From NCBI GenBank assembly GCA_027491435.1, contig JAOZFG010000035.1, positions 1 to 64,000 on the forward strand: a DNA stretch of 64,000 bases, in the 5' to 3' direction. The position numbers were made by a program, and so were the translations under genes. Below, piece after piece: positions 48,378 to 57,395 of the stretch; the stretch's first letter is position 1, and every line of letters begins with the position of its first letter. This stretch comes from Thermoproteota archaeon. GTDB taxonomy: Archaea; Korarchaeota; Korarchaeia; Korarchaeales; Korarchaeaceae. Below the pieces are notes generated by a model that made no database searches, was not told the DNA's origin, and saw only the letters and a list, made by a program, of their open reading frames with translations.

Positions 48378-48778
48378 GCGTTGAAGAGAAGCAGCTATTA
48401 GGCGCTTATCTCCTCTGGGCGCTAATACTGGTTGTAATCTCGTTAATATCACTGGCCTTCATCTACCTGGGATGGGACAGCATGCTTAACCAGGAGGACT
48501 ACGTGAACGGCCCCTTTTACCTGCTGATGGGGATTGCTGGCCTGGGGATAGCAGGTAAGATAGCCTATGACATGAGTAAAATGAGGGCCCAGAAGGAGGA
48601 GAGGGAGCAGAAAATCTTCACCCACCTGGAGTGCGTCAACTGCGGTTGGAAGCTTGAGAGGGAGTTCAGAGAAGGGGATTACGTGGGCAGGGTGTCGCCT
48701 AACGACAAGTGCCCCAAGTGCGGGTCGTCCATGAGGGTGATGGCCATCTACACCAGGGTTAAGGAAAAGAGGGCATGA
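48374..48778 (+). CDS. Two-helix membrane protein with C-terminal zinc ribbon
   Basis: A 134-residue protein. Two transmembrane helices (about residues 9-32 and 46-64) are followed by a zinc ribbon (ECVNCGWKLER and CPKCGSSM). It starts with TTG, overlapping the DUF1512 stop by four bases. The family is unknown; the co-occurrence with DUF1512 suggests a complex (inference). Confidence 0.72.
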   Translation: MSVEEKQLLGAYLLWALILVVISLISLAFIYLGWDSMLNQEDYVNGPFYLLMGIAGLGIAGKIAYDMSKMRAQKEEREQKIFTHLECVNCGWKLEREFREGDYVGRVSPNDKCPKCGSSMRVMAIYTRVKEKRA

Positions 48779-48779
48779 C

Positions 48780-49235
48780 ATGAGCGGGAAGAGGATAAAG
48801 ATACATGTGGTCCCATGCTTGGCCATCTTTAACAGAGAGGGCAAGATCCTACTGATGAAGAGGGCTCACAGCAAGAGGAATGGCGGAAAGTGGGAGATAC
48901 CTGGAGGGAGCCTGAGGTTCGGGGAATCTCCGAGGAGGGGGGCTTTGAGGGAGGTTAGGGAGGAGACAGGATTCAGGTTGGACCCGTTAAGCGTGATACC
49001 AGTGGACACCTTCGGCATAGTATACCCGGAGCTCAAGGTAGAGTTCGTCATACCCTTGTACGCCACCGTTGTTAACGGCGGAGAGCCTGTGTTAAGGCCT
49101 GAGGAGCACGAGGACTGGGGGTGGTTCTCCCTCAAGCAGATAAGGGACATGGAGTTTAGGGAGGAGGCCATGAAGGGCATTTACACCATGGTAACGGCGG
49201 CGATGAAGGCTCTGAAGGAGAGGGGCCTCCTTTGA
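48780..49235 (+). CDS. Nudix hydrolase
   Basis: A 151-residue Nudix enzyme. The Nudix box is GGSLRFGESPRRGALREVREETGF (shown as two pieces: GGSLRFGESPRRG and ALREVREETGF). Substrate may be a nucleoside diphosphate derivative or an oxidised nucleotide. It starts one base after the zinc-ribbon gene and overlaps uppP by four bases. Confidence 0.92.
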   Translation: MSGKRIKIHVVPCLAIFNREGKILLMKRAHSKRNGGKWEIPGGSLRFGESPRRGALREVREETGFRLDPLSVIPVDTFGIVYPELKVEFVIPLYATVVNGGEPVLRPEEHEDWGWFSLKQIRDMEFREEAMKGIYTMVTAAMKALKERGLL

Positions 49236-49969
49236 ACTGGGGCTTGCTAGCGTTGAGCGTCGCCCAGGGAATTTTAGAGTGGCTTCCGGTGAGTAGTGAG
49301 GGTCAACTCTTTCTGATAGGAAGGATCGTAGGCTTTAAGGCGGTAGAGGCCCTTAAAATAGCTTTGTTTCTTCACCTAGGGACTTCCTTGGCCGCCTTCA
49401 TCTACTACAGGAGGGAGTACTTGAGGGCCTTGAGGAAGGGGGAGGGCCTGGACTTTTTAGTGGTGGGCACCGCCTCCTCACTAGTCACCGCCGCCCCCAT
49501 AGCCCTATTCCTGGAAGAGGTCGCCAACAGTTACGAGAATTTGCTCTCCATCAGCGTGGGCCTCTTCTTGATAGGCGTAGGGCTCCTGCTGAGGAAGGCT
49601 GAGTTGAACGTTAAGAGCAAGGAGAGGCCTGACCTTAAGGACGCCCTTTTGACGGGGCTGGTCCAGGGACTGGCCCTAATGCCGGGGGTCAGCAGGTCTG
49701 CCGTGACGATATCTACCCTGATGTTGAGGGGGTTCGACCTGCGCTCTTCCTTCAAGTACTCGTTCATGTTAGGGGGTGTAGCCACGTTCATGGCTGGCCT
49801 GTCCAAGTCTGGGGATCCCGAACTCTGGTGGGTTATCCTGCCAACTTTGATCACGGGCCTCTTGACCCTTACCGCGTTGGACAGGGTTTCAAGCAGAATT
49901 AGGATGTCCACCTTCGCCATATCTTTTGGGGTCCTTTCCTTGATCCTAGCGGCCGTAAAAATTGGTTAG
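49232..49969 (+). CDS. uppP: Undecaprenyl-diphosphatase-type lipid phosphatase
   Basis: A 245-residue membrane protein of the BacA/UppP family, which dephosphorylates polyprenyl diphosphate. Active-site motifs are ILEWLPVSSEGQ and LMPGVSRSAVTISTLMLRG. About eight helices. The start is TTG, overlapping Nudix. In archaea it likely recycles dolichol-type carriers, matching the polyprenol kinase-like gene. Its last four bases overlap the convergent flavoprotein gene. Confidence 0.92.
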   Translation: MNWGLLALSVAQGILEWLPVSSEGQLFLIGRIVGFKAVEALKIALFLHLGTSLAAFIYYRREYLRALRKGEGLDFLVVGTASSLVTAAPIALFLEEVANSYENLLSISVGLFLIGVGLLLRKAELNVKSKERPDLKDALLTGLVQGLALMPGVSRSAVTISTLMLRGFDLRSSFKYSFMLGGVATFMAGLSKSGDPELWWVILPTLITGLLTLTALDRVSSRIRMSTFAISFGVLSLILAAVKIG

Positions 49970-51141
49970 GAGGGCTCTATACCCAACCTGGTGATGGGCT
50001 GCCTCCTCATCATGGTCAGGAGGACGTCTATGCTCTTCCACTTCACGTCGTCCTTGGAGACTGCGCTAAAGCCCAAGACCCTCTTCGTCTTCTTGTCGTA
50101 AACTATGTAGGCCTTATCGCCCCACCCGTTGCCTGAGACCTCCACCCTGTCGGCGTCGAACCCTTCCTTCTGGGCCTCCACGCTTGTCAGCCCCACGGAG
50201 GTCATGTGTATCCCGCCGAAGAACACATCTTTCTGGTATCTAGGGACTCTCATAGCTGCCTTGTGGCCTGCGATGGCTCTGGCGGCGTTCAGCGACATTA
50301 TAGATGCCGCTGTGCCTATTCCCAGGTACATTGGCTTGCCTGTGAGGAAGTCGTGAACTATAGCGTTATCCCCTACGGCGAATATGTTGGGATCTGAGGT
50401 CCTCCCATGCTGATCAGCGTTTATCACCCACCCCTCGTAGAGGTCTAAGCCTATCTGCTTGGCCAGCGCTATGTTAGGGTCAACTCCAGTGGCTATGTAT
50501 ATCAGATCCGCCTTGACCTCCCTCCCGTCGTCTAGCACGACCGCTCCGTCCTTGACCTCCTTAGGAGTCCCCTTGACGAATTCAACTCCCTTCTCAGCTA
50601 ACCTGTTCTGAATTTCCTCGGAGAGCTCGGGCTCTAAGGCCTTTCTCATAACCCTAGACCTAACTATGACGTAAGGCTTGGCCCCGATCCCCCTAGCGGC
50701 GTCAGCCACGTGTAAGGCTACGAAGCTTGCCCCTATTATAGCTACTTCCGAAGGTGACTCATCAATGAGTTTTTGAACGTCTTCCAGCCTCCTGAAGCCC
50801 AAGGCCTTATCAGACCCCTTTATCCTCTTACTCCTAGAGGGATGGGATCCCGTCGCCAATATGAGGTAATCGTAGGGTATTGTCTCCCCGTTCTCCAACA
50901 CTACCTCCTTCTGCTCCCTCTTCACCTTGGTGACCCTGCCCTGTATTATTTCCACCTCAGACTCTATGTGCGACGTCCTTACTTTGATGTCAATACCTTG
51001 AGTTACCAGCCTCAACTTGTGTCTCACGTAAGGTAGCTCATCACCTATTAAGGTGATCTTAGCGTCAGGGACGAACTTGAGTGACTTGAAAGCAGCGCCA
51101 AGGCCGCCAATACCCATGCCTACGATGACTATCTTAGGCAC
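49966..51141 (-). CDS. FAD/NAD(P)-dependent pyridine-nucleotide-disulfide-type oxidoreductase
   Basis: A 391-residue flavoprotein. FAD motif VIVGMGIGGLGAAFKS (residues 4-19), NAD motif VAIIGASFVALHVADAA, and FAD closure FAVGDNA. It lacks the redox cysteine of coenzyme A disulfide reductases (the loop reads GDELPYVRHKL), so it is closer to ferredoxin reductase/NADH oxidase-type enzymes. Acceptor is unknown. It stands alone with its own start at ATG 51141. Confidence 0.9.
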   Translation of the reverse strand: MPKIVIVGMGIGGLGAAFKSLKFVPDAKITLIGDELPYVRHKLRLVTQGIDIKVRTSHIESEVEIIQGRVTKVKREQKEVVLENGETIPYDYLILATGSHPSRSKRIKGSDKALGFRRLEDVQKLIDESPSEVAIIGASFVALHVADAARGIGAKPYVIVRSRVMRKALEPELSEEIQNRLAEKGVEFVKGTPKEVKDGAVVLDDGREVKADLIYIATGVDPNIALAKQIGLDLYEGWVINADQHGRTSDPNIFAVGDNAIVHDFLTGKPMYLGIGTAASIMSLNAARAIAGHKAAMRVPRYQKDVFFGGIHMTSVGLTSVEAQKEGFDADRVEVSGNGWGDKAYIVYDKKTKRVLGFSAVSKDDVKWKSIDVLLTMMRRQPITRLGIEPS

Positions 51142-51195
51142 GCTATCACCGATCAGCGGGGTATAGGAAATTGATAAAACTATCCACTTTTCTCA

Positions 51196-52485
51196 CTAGC
51201 CGAAGACCAAGGACTCCCTGTCGAACATCTTAGAGCTTAACACCAGGAATACGGCTAAGTACAGTAGAGTAAAGGCTAGAGAGGTGAGCACGTTTGTCCA
51301 ATTGGGGTTCACTATCAAATCCCTGGCTAACATAGCTAGCGAGGCTATTGGCAGTAACCTCATGAGCCAGTAGAGTGATTGAGGAACGTATGGAACAGCT
51401 ATCATCGGGACCATCAGGATCATCACCAGGAAGCCCACGTACTGCTGGGCCTCCTTGAAGCTCTTCGCCAGGGAGGCGGCCATAACCATTATGGCATTGC
51501 CGGTAAGACCTCCCAGCACCACCGTTAGAAGCACCCCAGATATGAACAGGGGAAGCCTGCTGGGCTCTATTATCTGGGTGGCCATGGCGGCGGTCTGGTT
51601 ATCGTAGGGCACTGCCATGGGGGAGACCATCAGTGAGACGCCCACTAGTGAGGAAACTATCGTGGAAACTCCACTGAGGAAGGAGAGCAGTGTTAGGGTG
51701 GTGAACTTGCCTAGAAGTATCTCTATCCTCTTAACTGGAGCCGTTAGGAGGGCCTCTATGGTTTTCCTCTCCCTCTCCCCAGCTATCATGTCTATGGCAA
51801 AGGTTCCCGCCCCCGTTATGGCTATGATCCCAACCATCAAGGGGATTATCATGGCGGCCATTATCTCGCCAGGACTGACCTGCTCCCCCTCGGCGGTCAC
51901 CTGCACGCTTATGGATTGAACCGGCGATATGTACTCTTCGGTAAGGTTGACCGCTTCCAGCCTCCGCTTGAGCACCTTCTCCGAGTAGTCGTTGATGGCC
52001 TCCTGTACCAAGGACATGGCCAAGGTGGACCTCATCTGGTAGGGATCGTAATAATAGTAGATGACCCCACTCCCCCCAGAGGAGACGTTCGAGTAGAAGC
52101 CTTGGGGCACCTCCACCACTAAGTCGTAGCCCTGGTTTATTATCAGGTCTGTCACGTTAACTGGCTCCACCTTTATGGTCAGGTTGACGTCTTTCAGCTC
52201 CCTGAAGTAGTTCGCTATTTCTATGGCCTCCGGGTCCTGGATGCTCACCATGATCCTAGGAGGGACGGTCTTTGGGCTCATTATCATCATGGGCAGCGCT
52301 ATGAAAATGGGCATCATTATGGCTGGCAGCAATATGACGTTTACTATGGTCCTCCTGTCCCTTAAAGCTTCAACTAGTTCCTTCCAGGCAACTACCAGCC
52401 AAGGTTTATCGGGTAAAGAGTAACCAAGCTGTCCCAGCCCCCTAGTAACCCTGACCACGCCCGAGCTTCCCTTAAACAGCCTCAC
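51196..52485 (-). CDS. ABC-2 type exporter permease (NatB-like)
   Basis: A 429-residue membrane protein. An N-terminal helix is followed by a large extracytoplasmic domain (about 65-215) and five to six C-terminal helices, the NatB/ABC-2 layout. The loop IAGERERKTIEALLTAPVKRIEIL is the coupling motif. It overlaps the ATPase gene by 14 bases and makes one exporter with it. Substrate (Na+, drug or lipid) is not visible. Confidence 0.88.
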   Translation of the reverse strand: MRLFKGSSGVVRVTRGLGQLGYSLPDKPWLVVAWKELVEALRDRRTIVNVILLPAIMMPIFIALPMMIMSPKTVPPRIMVSIQDPEAIEIANYFRELKDVNLTIKVEPVNVTDLIINQGYDLVVEVPQGFYSNVSSGGSGVIYYYYDPYQMRSTLAMSLVQEAINDYSEKVLKRRLEAVNLTEEYISPVQSISVQVTAEGEQVSPGEIMAAMIIPLMVGIIAITGAGTFAIDMIAGERERKTIEALLTAPVKRIEILLGKFTTLTLLSFLSGVSTIVSSLVGVSLMVSPMAVPYDNQTAAMATQIIEPSRLPLFISGVLLTVVLGGLTGNAIMVMAASLAKSFKEAQQYVGFLVMILMVPMIAVPYVPQSLYWLMRLLPIASLAMLARDLIVNPNWTNVLTSLAFTLLYLAVFLVLSSKMFDRESLVFG

Positions 52486-53212
52486 CTACCTCACCCTTAA
52501 CCAGCTTGACGAAGACCTCCTCAAACTCCTTGCTCTCAGATAGCCTCTTCAACTCTTCCACGCTTCCCAGGTGCTGCAACTTCCCCCTATTTATTATCGC
52601 CACGGTCTTGCAGAGCCTCTCCACTTCCCACATGTTGTGGGAGGAGAATATGATAGTACTGCCTTCTTGGGCGTATTGCCTTATCAGAGACCTTATCTCC
52701 CTGGCGCTCATGACGTCCACCCCAGAAGTGGGTTCATCAAGTATTAGAAGGGGCGGCTTATTCAGAACAGCCCTGGCGAAGGCCAACTTTCTTTTCTGAC
52801 CCTTCGACAGCTTATCGGCTATAACGTACCTCTTCTCCTCTAGGTCCAGTGCCTCTAGCAGCTCCTTAACCCTCCTCCTCAGCTCGGCCTCATCCATGCC
52901 TTTAAGCTTGCCGAAGTAGATCAGGTTCTCCTCGGCCGTTAACCTGGGGTAAACGCTGCTCTCTTCCGGGAGCACTCCCATGTAAGACCTGGCCTTCACG
53001 GGATCCCTGACTACGTCGACGCCCATCACTCTGACCGTCCCTCTGGTCGGCCTTAGCACCCCGTATATCATCCTAAGGGTGGTTGTCTTGCCGGCCCCGT
53101 TAGGCCCTAAAAGACCGAAGATGTCGCCCTTATCAACGTGGAAGGTTAACCCGTCCACGGCCACTAGCTCCCCGAACCTCTTGGTAAGTTCTACGACTTC
53201 TAAAACCTTCAT
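52472..53212 (-). CDS. ABC exporter ATPase (NatA-like)
   Basis: A 246-residue ATPase. Walker A GPNGAGKTTTLRM (about residues 35-47), signature LSKGQKRKLAFARA, Walker B LLILDEPTSGVD, and H-loop FSSHNM. It is the first gene of a two-gene ABC-2 exporter operon, divergent from the secreted protein gene at 53273, with a CTTTTTATTT TATA-like block between them. Confidence 0.93.
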   Translation of the reverse strand: MKVLEVVELTKRFGELVAVDGLTFHVDKGDIFGLLGPNGAGKTTTLRMIYGVLRPTRGTVRVMGVDVVRDPVKARSYMGVLPEESSVYPRLTAEENLIYFGKLKGMDEAELRRRVKELLEALDLEEKRYVIADKLSKGQKRKLAFARAVLNKPPLLILDEPTSGVDVMSAREIRSLIRQYAQEGSTIIFSSHNMWEVERLCKTVAIINRGKLQHLGSVEELKRLSESKEFEEVFVKLVKGEVGEAV

Positions 53213-53272
53213 CGTTGTTTACTGAACCTACAGCCTTTTAACTTTTTATTTGAGTTCCGTGGGCTTCAAGGG

Positions 53273-54541
53273 ATGAGGTCTACCCTGCTGTTGGCGGTCA
53301 TGCTGCTACTTTCAACTACAGTACTGGAGGCTAAGGGACAAAACGTTTACGTTGCGACCTCCGCAGATGAAACTCTGGCCGGTCAGCCAATAGCCCTCAC
53401 CCTGAGGTTCGAGAAGGGGCATAGGGGAAAAATAGTGGGCTTCCACCTGGAAGTGCTTGTCCCAAAGGACTGGAAGAGGGAGCTAATAGAGCTAGAGGTC
53501 ATAAATCCTGAGGGGGAGTACCTGAGCAAGGACGTCAAGGTGATAAATGAGACTATCTTCGAGTACCGTGGGGAGGAGGTCTCCGCCGGGCATATGACGA
53601 TAAAGCTAACCCCTCCTGTTTACTCGCCGACCAAGACCTACAAGTTCGAGGTCATGGGCTACCTGGAGCTGGACACCCCCTTAGGAATTCAGAGAGCTTA
53701 CGTTACTGGGGAAGCCAAGGTTCTGGTGAGGCACTGGGAGCCCTTCGTCCTGATGAACCTCTCGAAGGGCGTGGCGATACCCCCTGATATAGTGGTGGTC
53801 CACGTGAAGGTGGCCTCAAGCCCCCCCTTGCCTAAGGCCGACATGAAGGACGTGAACGTCCTCATAACCTCGTCGGTCACCGGGGTAGTCTTCAACAAGA
53901 CCATACTCTACTGGCCTTACGGACATCCTGCTGCGATCTGGAGGATCCCCATAAAGGTGCAGCCTGATACTAAGCCTGGAGAGCACCTGATAAAGGTTAA
54001 GGTGAGCTACACCCTTGGGAAGAACAGGTATTCGACTGAGGTAAATGGTAGCTTCATCGTGGAGAAGCCCTCAGTCGTCAGGGCTGAGGAGGTGAGTTAC
54101 ACGAAAGAGATCGAGCCAGGTAAGCCTGCTTGGGTTAACTTAACCTTGGTGAATCCCTCGCCCTTTCCAGCATACGACGTAGAGGTTCACGTCAGGCTTG
54201 GCAAGAAGCACGTTGTCAAGACCATTAAAAAGCTCGAGGCCGCTCAGTTCAAAGAAATAAGCTTCAAGTTCAGGACAGATGCTTTAAAAGAGGGAAATCT
54301 ATCCCTCCAAGCCTGGCTGGTGTGGAAGAGCGAGTACCCGAGGGAGACGAGGGAAAAACCCTTCCTGAACGCCACCATCAGGATAGCTCCCGGAGGGGGC
54401 GTCGACTATAATATTGTTGCCCTAGCCGTCCTGGCGGTGCTTGGAGTTGCGGCAGTTAAGTACGTGGTTAAGAGGAGAGGAGATAAAAAGGTTAAGGGAA
54501 CTGGGCCTGAAGAGGGGATACCTGAGGCCAACCAAGTCTGA
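53273..54541 (+). CDS. Secreted CARDB/Ig-like protein with C-terminal membrane anchor
   Basis: A 422-residue protein. Signal peptide (residues 5-20), three beta-rich regions resembling CARDB/NEW3-type domains (about 22-150, 155-270, 275-370), and a C-terminal transmembrane helix (about 378-398) with a basic tail. Several N-x-S/T sites could be glycosylated. It is next to the ABC-2 exporter but divergent. The last 101 bases overlap the start region of the RNase gene. Confidence 0.78.
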   Translation: MRSTLLLAVMLLLSTTVLEAKGQNVYVATSADETLAGQPIALTLRFEKGHRGKIVGFHLEVLVPKDWKRELIELEVINPEGEYLSKDVKVINETIFEYRGEEVSAGHMTIKLTPPVYSPTKTYKFEVMGYLELDTPLGIQRAYVTGEAKVLVRHWEPFVLMNLSKGVAIPPDIVVVHVKVASSPPLPKADMKDVNVLITSSVTGVVFNKTILYWPYGHPAAIWRIPIKVQPDTKPGEHLIKVKVSYTLGKNRYSTEVNGSFIVEKPSVVRAEEVSYTKEIEPGKPAWVNLTLVNPSPFPAYDVEVHVRLGKKHVVKTIKKLEAAQFKEISFKFRTDALKEGNLSLQAWLVWKSEYPRETREKPFLNATIRIAPGGGVDYNIVALAVLAVLGVAAVKYVVKRRGDKKVKGTGPEEGIPEANQV

Positions 54542-55145
54542 GTGGGAGTTATTTCGGTTGGAATCCCCTGAAGGGAAGGCCATAGTTTACAAGAGCGGCA
54601 AGGTCGTCTTTCACGAGCCCCTTAGGGGCTTAATCCTCTCCTCTTTGATGGAAGAACCTGGCGTAGAGGTCGGGTCCGATGAGGCAGGCAAGGGAGAGAG
54701 CGAGGGCGCAATAGTAGTGGCAGCGGTCGCCCTGGATGATAAAGCTAGAAAGGAGCTCAGGTCGTTGGGCCTCCTAGAAAGTAAGTCAATACCTAAGGCT
54801 AGGATTCCGGAAATCTTCAGGGAGATAAGTGCTAGAGCCTTGTACGTATCGGCTAAGGTCGTGACCCCCGAGGAGTTCAGGTCCCTTTGGAGAGAGGGTA
54901 ACCTGAACGATCTGCTGGCGAGCTGGCATAAACAGGTCGTCACGGACTGCCTCACCCACGTCAAGGTTGACAGGGTCATTATCGACTCTTTTGACAGAAA
55001 GAGGCTTGAGAGGGCCTTTTCGGGCCTGGGAATCCCCGTAACCCTTGAGGCCGGCGCCGACAAGAAGTACGTGAGCGTGGCGGCCGCCAGCCTAGTGGCC
55101 AGGTACTTGAGGGACCTCAATTCAAAGGGGAAAAAGTGGTCATAG
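54441..55145 (+). CDS. rnhC: Ribonuclease HIII-like
   Basis: A 234-residue RNase H. An N-terminal substrate-binding segment (about 25-60, [22 protein letters not shown]) precedes the catalytic domain with [35 protein letters not shown] and [30 protein letters not shown] marks RNase HIII rather than HII (DEAGRGP). RNase HIII is rare in archaea. The start is not clear: TTG 54441 overlaps the upstream gene by 101 bases, and TTG 54447 is a close alternative. Its end overlaps the convergent adenosine kinase gene by six bases. Confidence 0.85.
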   Translation: MELRQLSTWLRGEEIKRLRELGLKRGYLRPTKSEWELFRLESPEGKAIVYKSGKVVFHEPLRGLILSSLMEEPGVEVGSDEAGKGESEGAIVVAAVALDDKARKELRSLGLLESKSIPKARIPEIFREISARALYVSAKVVTPEEFRSLWREGNLNDLLASWHKQVVTDCLTHVKVDRVIIDSFDRKRLERAFSGLGIPVTLEAGADKKYVSVAAASLVARYLRDLNSKGKKWS

Positions 55146-55640
55146 GGGATGCTTGTAACCTATCTTCCTGAGGAACTCCACCCTCTCCTTCACGTCCTCC
55201 TCCTTCTCAACCCCGGTCGGGGTGCCCCCGTCTATCACCCCCAGGATCCCCCTGCCGTCACCTACGTCCGCTACCACTACCTTAAGCGGGTTAGCAGTGG
55301 CGGCATGAATTGTGACTATCTCCGGTACGGTCCTAAGCCTGGGCAACACGTTGATAGGCCACGCGTCCTTCATTATTATAATTAGGCAGTGGCCTGCTGC
55401 CACCTTCTGAGCCCTCTTAACGGCTTCCTCTACCAGCTGAGGATCGTTTCCCCCTTTCCTTATCAGCCTTGGACCAGACGACTCGCAAAAAGCGAAGCCG
55501 AACTTTATGGTGGGGGCTGAGTCAGCTAACGCTTCATAAACGTCCTCTACGGTCTTTATGAAGTGAGAGGTGGCCAATATTATGTTAGTCCCCTCGGGAG
55601 GAGAGATGTCCACAACCTCCAGCTTGAGGTCCATACTCAC
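55140..55640 (-). CDS. Adenosine-specific kinase (DUF355 family)
   Basis: A 166-residue protein of the archaeal adenosine-specific kinase family (PF04008): [30 protein letters not shown] is split here as [19 protein letters not shown], with [20 protein letters not shown] and [13 protein letters not shown]. It lacks ribokinase features and is compact. It begins at GTG 55640 (ATG 55634 also possible) and is coupled to the ArsR gene by a four-base overlap. Role is nucleoside salvage (family knowledge). Confidence 0.9.
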   Translation of the reverse strand: MSMDLKLEVVDISPPEGTNIILATSHFIKTVEDVYEALADSAPTIKFGFAFCESSGPRLIRKGGNDPQLVEEAVKRAQKVAAGHCLIIIMKDAWPINVLPRLRTVPEIVTIHAATANPLKVVVADVGDGRGILGVIDGGTPTGVEKEEDVKERVEFLRKIGYKHPL

Positions 55641-56023
55641 TCCTCCCCAACTATTTCTATCATCTTCTTCAACATTTCCACGAGTTTATCCTTCCTCAAA
55701 CTGTAGATCCTGAACTTGCCCTTAACCTTACCCTTAACTATACCTGCAGCCTTAAGGTCGGATAGGTGATGGGAGATCAAGGACTGGTCCTTCTCCAGGA
55801 GGTTCGAGAGAATGCACACCGGGAAATCGCTGGCAGCTAACAAAAACACTATCTCGAGTTTGGTCTGATTGGAAAGGGCTTTGAAAACTTGGGCCATCTC
55901 CTCAGTATCCTTGACCTCTTCCAGCTTCTCCAACGCTTCCTCTATTCCAGGTAGAAATTCTGAAGCGTTTTCGGCGCATCTCTCCTGAATTTTCTTTAAA
56001 ACCTCGCTAACCTGTTCGGCCAT
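55637..56023 (-). CDS. ArsR-family winged-helix regulator
   Basis: A protein of about 128 residues. A helical N-terminal arm (residues 1-45) is followed by an ArsR winged helix (about 46-115): [47 protein letters not shown] and the wing [15 protein letters not shown] 56023 is preferred because AGGTGGT precedes it by about six bases; an upstream ATG at 56059 is also in frame. It likely controls its own two-gene operon with the adenosine kinase (inference). A cysteine in FPVCILS could sense metal or redox. Confidence 0.85.
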   Translation of the reverse strand: MAEQVSEVLKKIQERCAENASEFLPGIEEALEKLEEVKDTEEMAQVFKALSNQTKLEIVFLLAASDFPVCILSNLLEKDQSLISHHLSDLKAAGIVKGKVKGKFRIYSLRKDKLVEMLKKMIEIVGEE

Positions 56024-56247
56024 ACATACCACCTGAACATATGTATCTCTGTTAGGCAACAGTTCTATTAATTAAGTTTTACCTTACCCACCGAGACAAG
56101 CGCTTATATGTCGATTGGAAACTGGTTCACACATCATATTATTTATTCTTTACGGCCCTAAAAATTCAGGAAAATACCTATCATGTACGGGCCCCACCCT
56201 CAGTCACCCGTTACTGGTGAGGAGAAGTAAAAAGTAATTATTTAACT

Positions 56248-56262
56248 TTACGTAATCCGTAA
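56248..56262. promoter_or_regulatory. Inverted repeat between TATA and start of GGR-like gene
   Basis: TTACG and CGTAA separated by five bases form a small inverted repeat just downstream of an AT-rich TATA-like block (about 56237-56246) and 39 bases before the ATG at 56301. It could be an operator for the ArsR protein or another repressor. The evidence is position only. Confidence 0.3.
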
Positions 56263-56300
56263 GAAGCAGGGTTATATTAGATGTTGGGGGCGATGACCAG

Positions 56301-57395
56301 ATGTGGGACGTAGCTGTCGTCGGAGCAGGGCCTGCTGGGTCTGTCTCAGCTTACCTACTGTCAAAAAAGGGGTTTAAAGTTCTGCTCCTGGACAGGCAAT
56401 CGTTTCCCAGGGACAAGCCTTGCGGAGGAGGCATAACCTTCAGGACGCATAAGGTGCTCAGGGAGGTTGGGCTGGAAGATTACCCTGTGGAGAGGCCCCA
56501 CTCAGAGGTGTTGATAAAGGGCTTCGGTTTTGAGGTCAGAGTCGAGCATAGACCGTTCGCAATAAACCTGGTTAAAAGGGAGAGTTTTGACCACTTTCTA
56601 ATGGAGAGGGCGGTCGAGGAGGGGACCACCTTCAAGAGGGGAAACGTGACAGCCGTGAAAAGCGAACCCGAAGGGGTTAAGCTGCTGGGCGTAAACGAAT
56701 ATGCTTCTTACGTTGTAGGTGCTGACGGGGCCAACTCATTAGTGGCCAGGTCTTCAGGGCTAAGGAATGGCTGGGGTAAAGAGGAGACAATATACGCTTT
56801 GGAGGGATCGGCCCCCCTGAGCGAGGTGCTCACCTTCATAGTAGACGCCGCCCCCATGGGATACGGGTGGATATTCCCCAGGGCTTCAGATTCCAACGCA
56901 GGCGTCGGGGGATTGGCCACTAAGGCTGTGGAGATTAAGAGGGCCTTCCAGGAGTTCTCCAAGAGGCACGGGATTAGGGACGTGAAGGCAGCTATAATAC
57001 CAATTGGGGGGATTGACTTGCCCTCCTCCGCTCACAGGATCTTCTTGGTAGGGGATTCCGCCGGGATGGTAGATCCGCTGACCGGTGAGGGCATTTACTA
57101 CGCCGTGAAGGAGGCTACTCTCCTTTCCAAAGCCTTCGAAGCTGATGATCCGGTGAGCAGGTATGAGGAGCTCCTTTTAGAGGTTAGGGAGGAATTAAGG
57201 CTCAAGAGGAAAGCGTTCAGGATAATAGTCCCTAGAATAGGCTTTTTCTTCAAGATATTCGCCGCCTACCCTGAGATAGCCAGGAGGTACATGCTAACCT
57301 CTATAGGAGAGATACCGTTTAAGGACTTCTGGGGGTGGGCCGTCAAGAGGATACCTAGGGCCTCCTTTAGCCTTCTGTTCCACAGGTTCAAGTAA
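56301..57395 (+). CDS. Geranylgeranyl reductase-family flavoprotein
   Basis: A 364-residue FAD enzyme of the geranylgeranyl reductase family. FAD motif VAVVGAGPAGSVSAYLLSKKG (residues 4-24, cited as VVGAGPAGSVSAYLL), the conserved RDKPCGGGIT segment, DGANSLVARSSG and GDSAGMVDPLTGEGIYYA. The family saturates archaeal isoprenoid lipid chains. Alternatively it reduces other isoprenoids. The 3' end overlaps the convergent CxxCxxCC gene by 102 bases. Confidence 0.9.
   Translation: MWDVAVVGAGPAGSVSAYLLSKKGFKVLLLDRQSFPRDKPCGGGITFRTHKVLREVGLEDYPVERPHSEVLIKGFGFEVRVEHRPFAINLVKRESFDHFLMERAVEEGTTFKRGNVTAVKSEPEGVKLLGVNEYASYVVGADGANSLVARSSGLRNGWGKEETIYALEGSAPLSEVLTFIVDAAPMGYGWIFPRASDSNAGVGGLATKAVEIKRAFQEFSKRHGIRDVKAAIIPIGGIDLPSSAHRIFLVGDSAGMVDPLTGEGIYYAVKEATLLSKAFEADDPVSRYEELLLEVREELRLKRKAFRIIVPRIGFFFKIFAAYPEIARRYMLTSIGEIPFKDFWGWAVKRIPRASFSLLFHRFK

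Noticed and set aside
49966-51141. Coenzyme A disulfide reductase
   Set aside because: The expected active-site cysteine is missing from the GDELPYVRHKL loop.
54441-55145. RNase HII
   Set aside because: The motif DEAGKGE and N-terminal substrate segment fit RNase HIII better than the DEAGRGP of HII.
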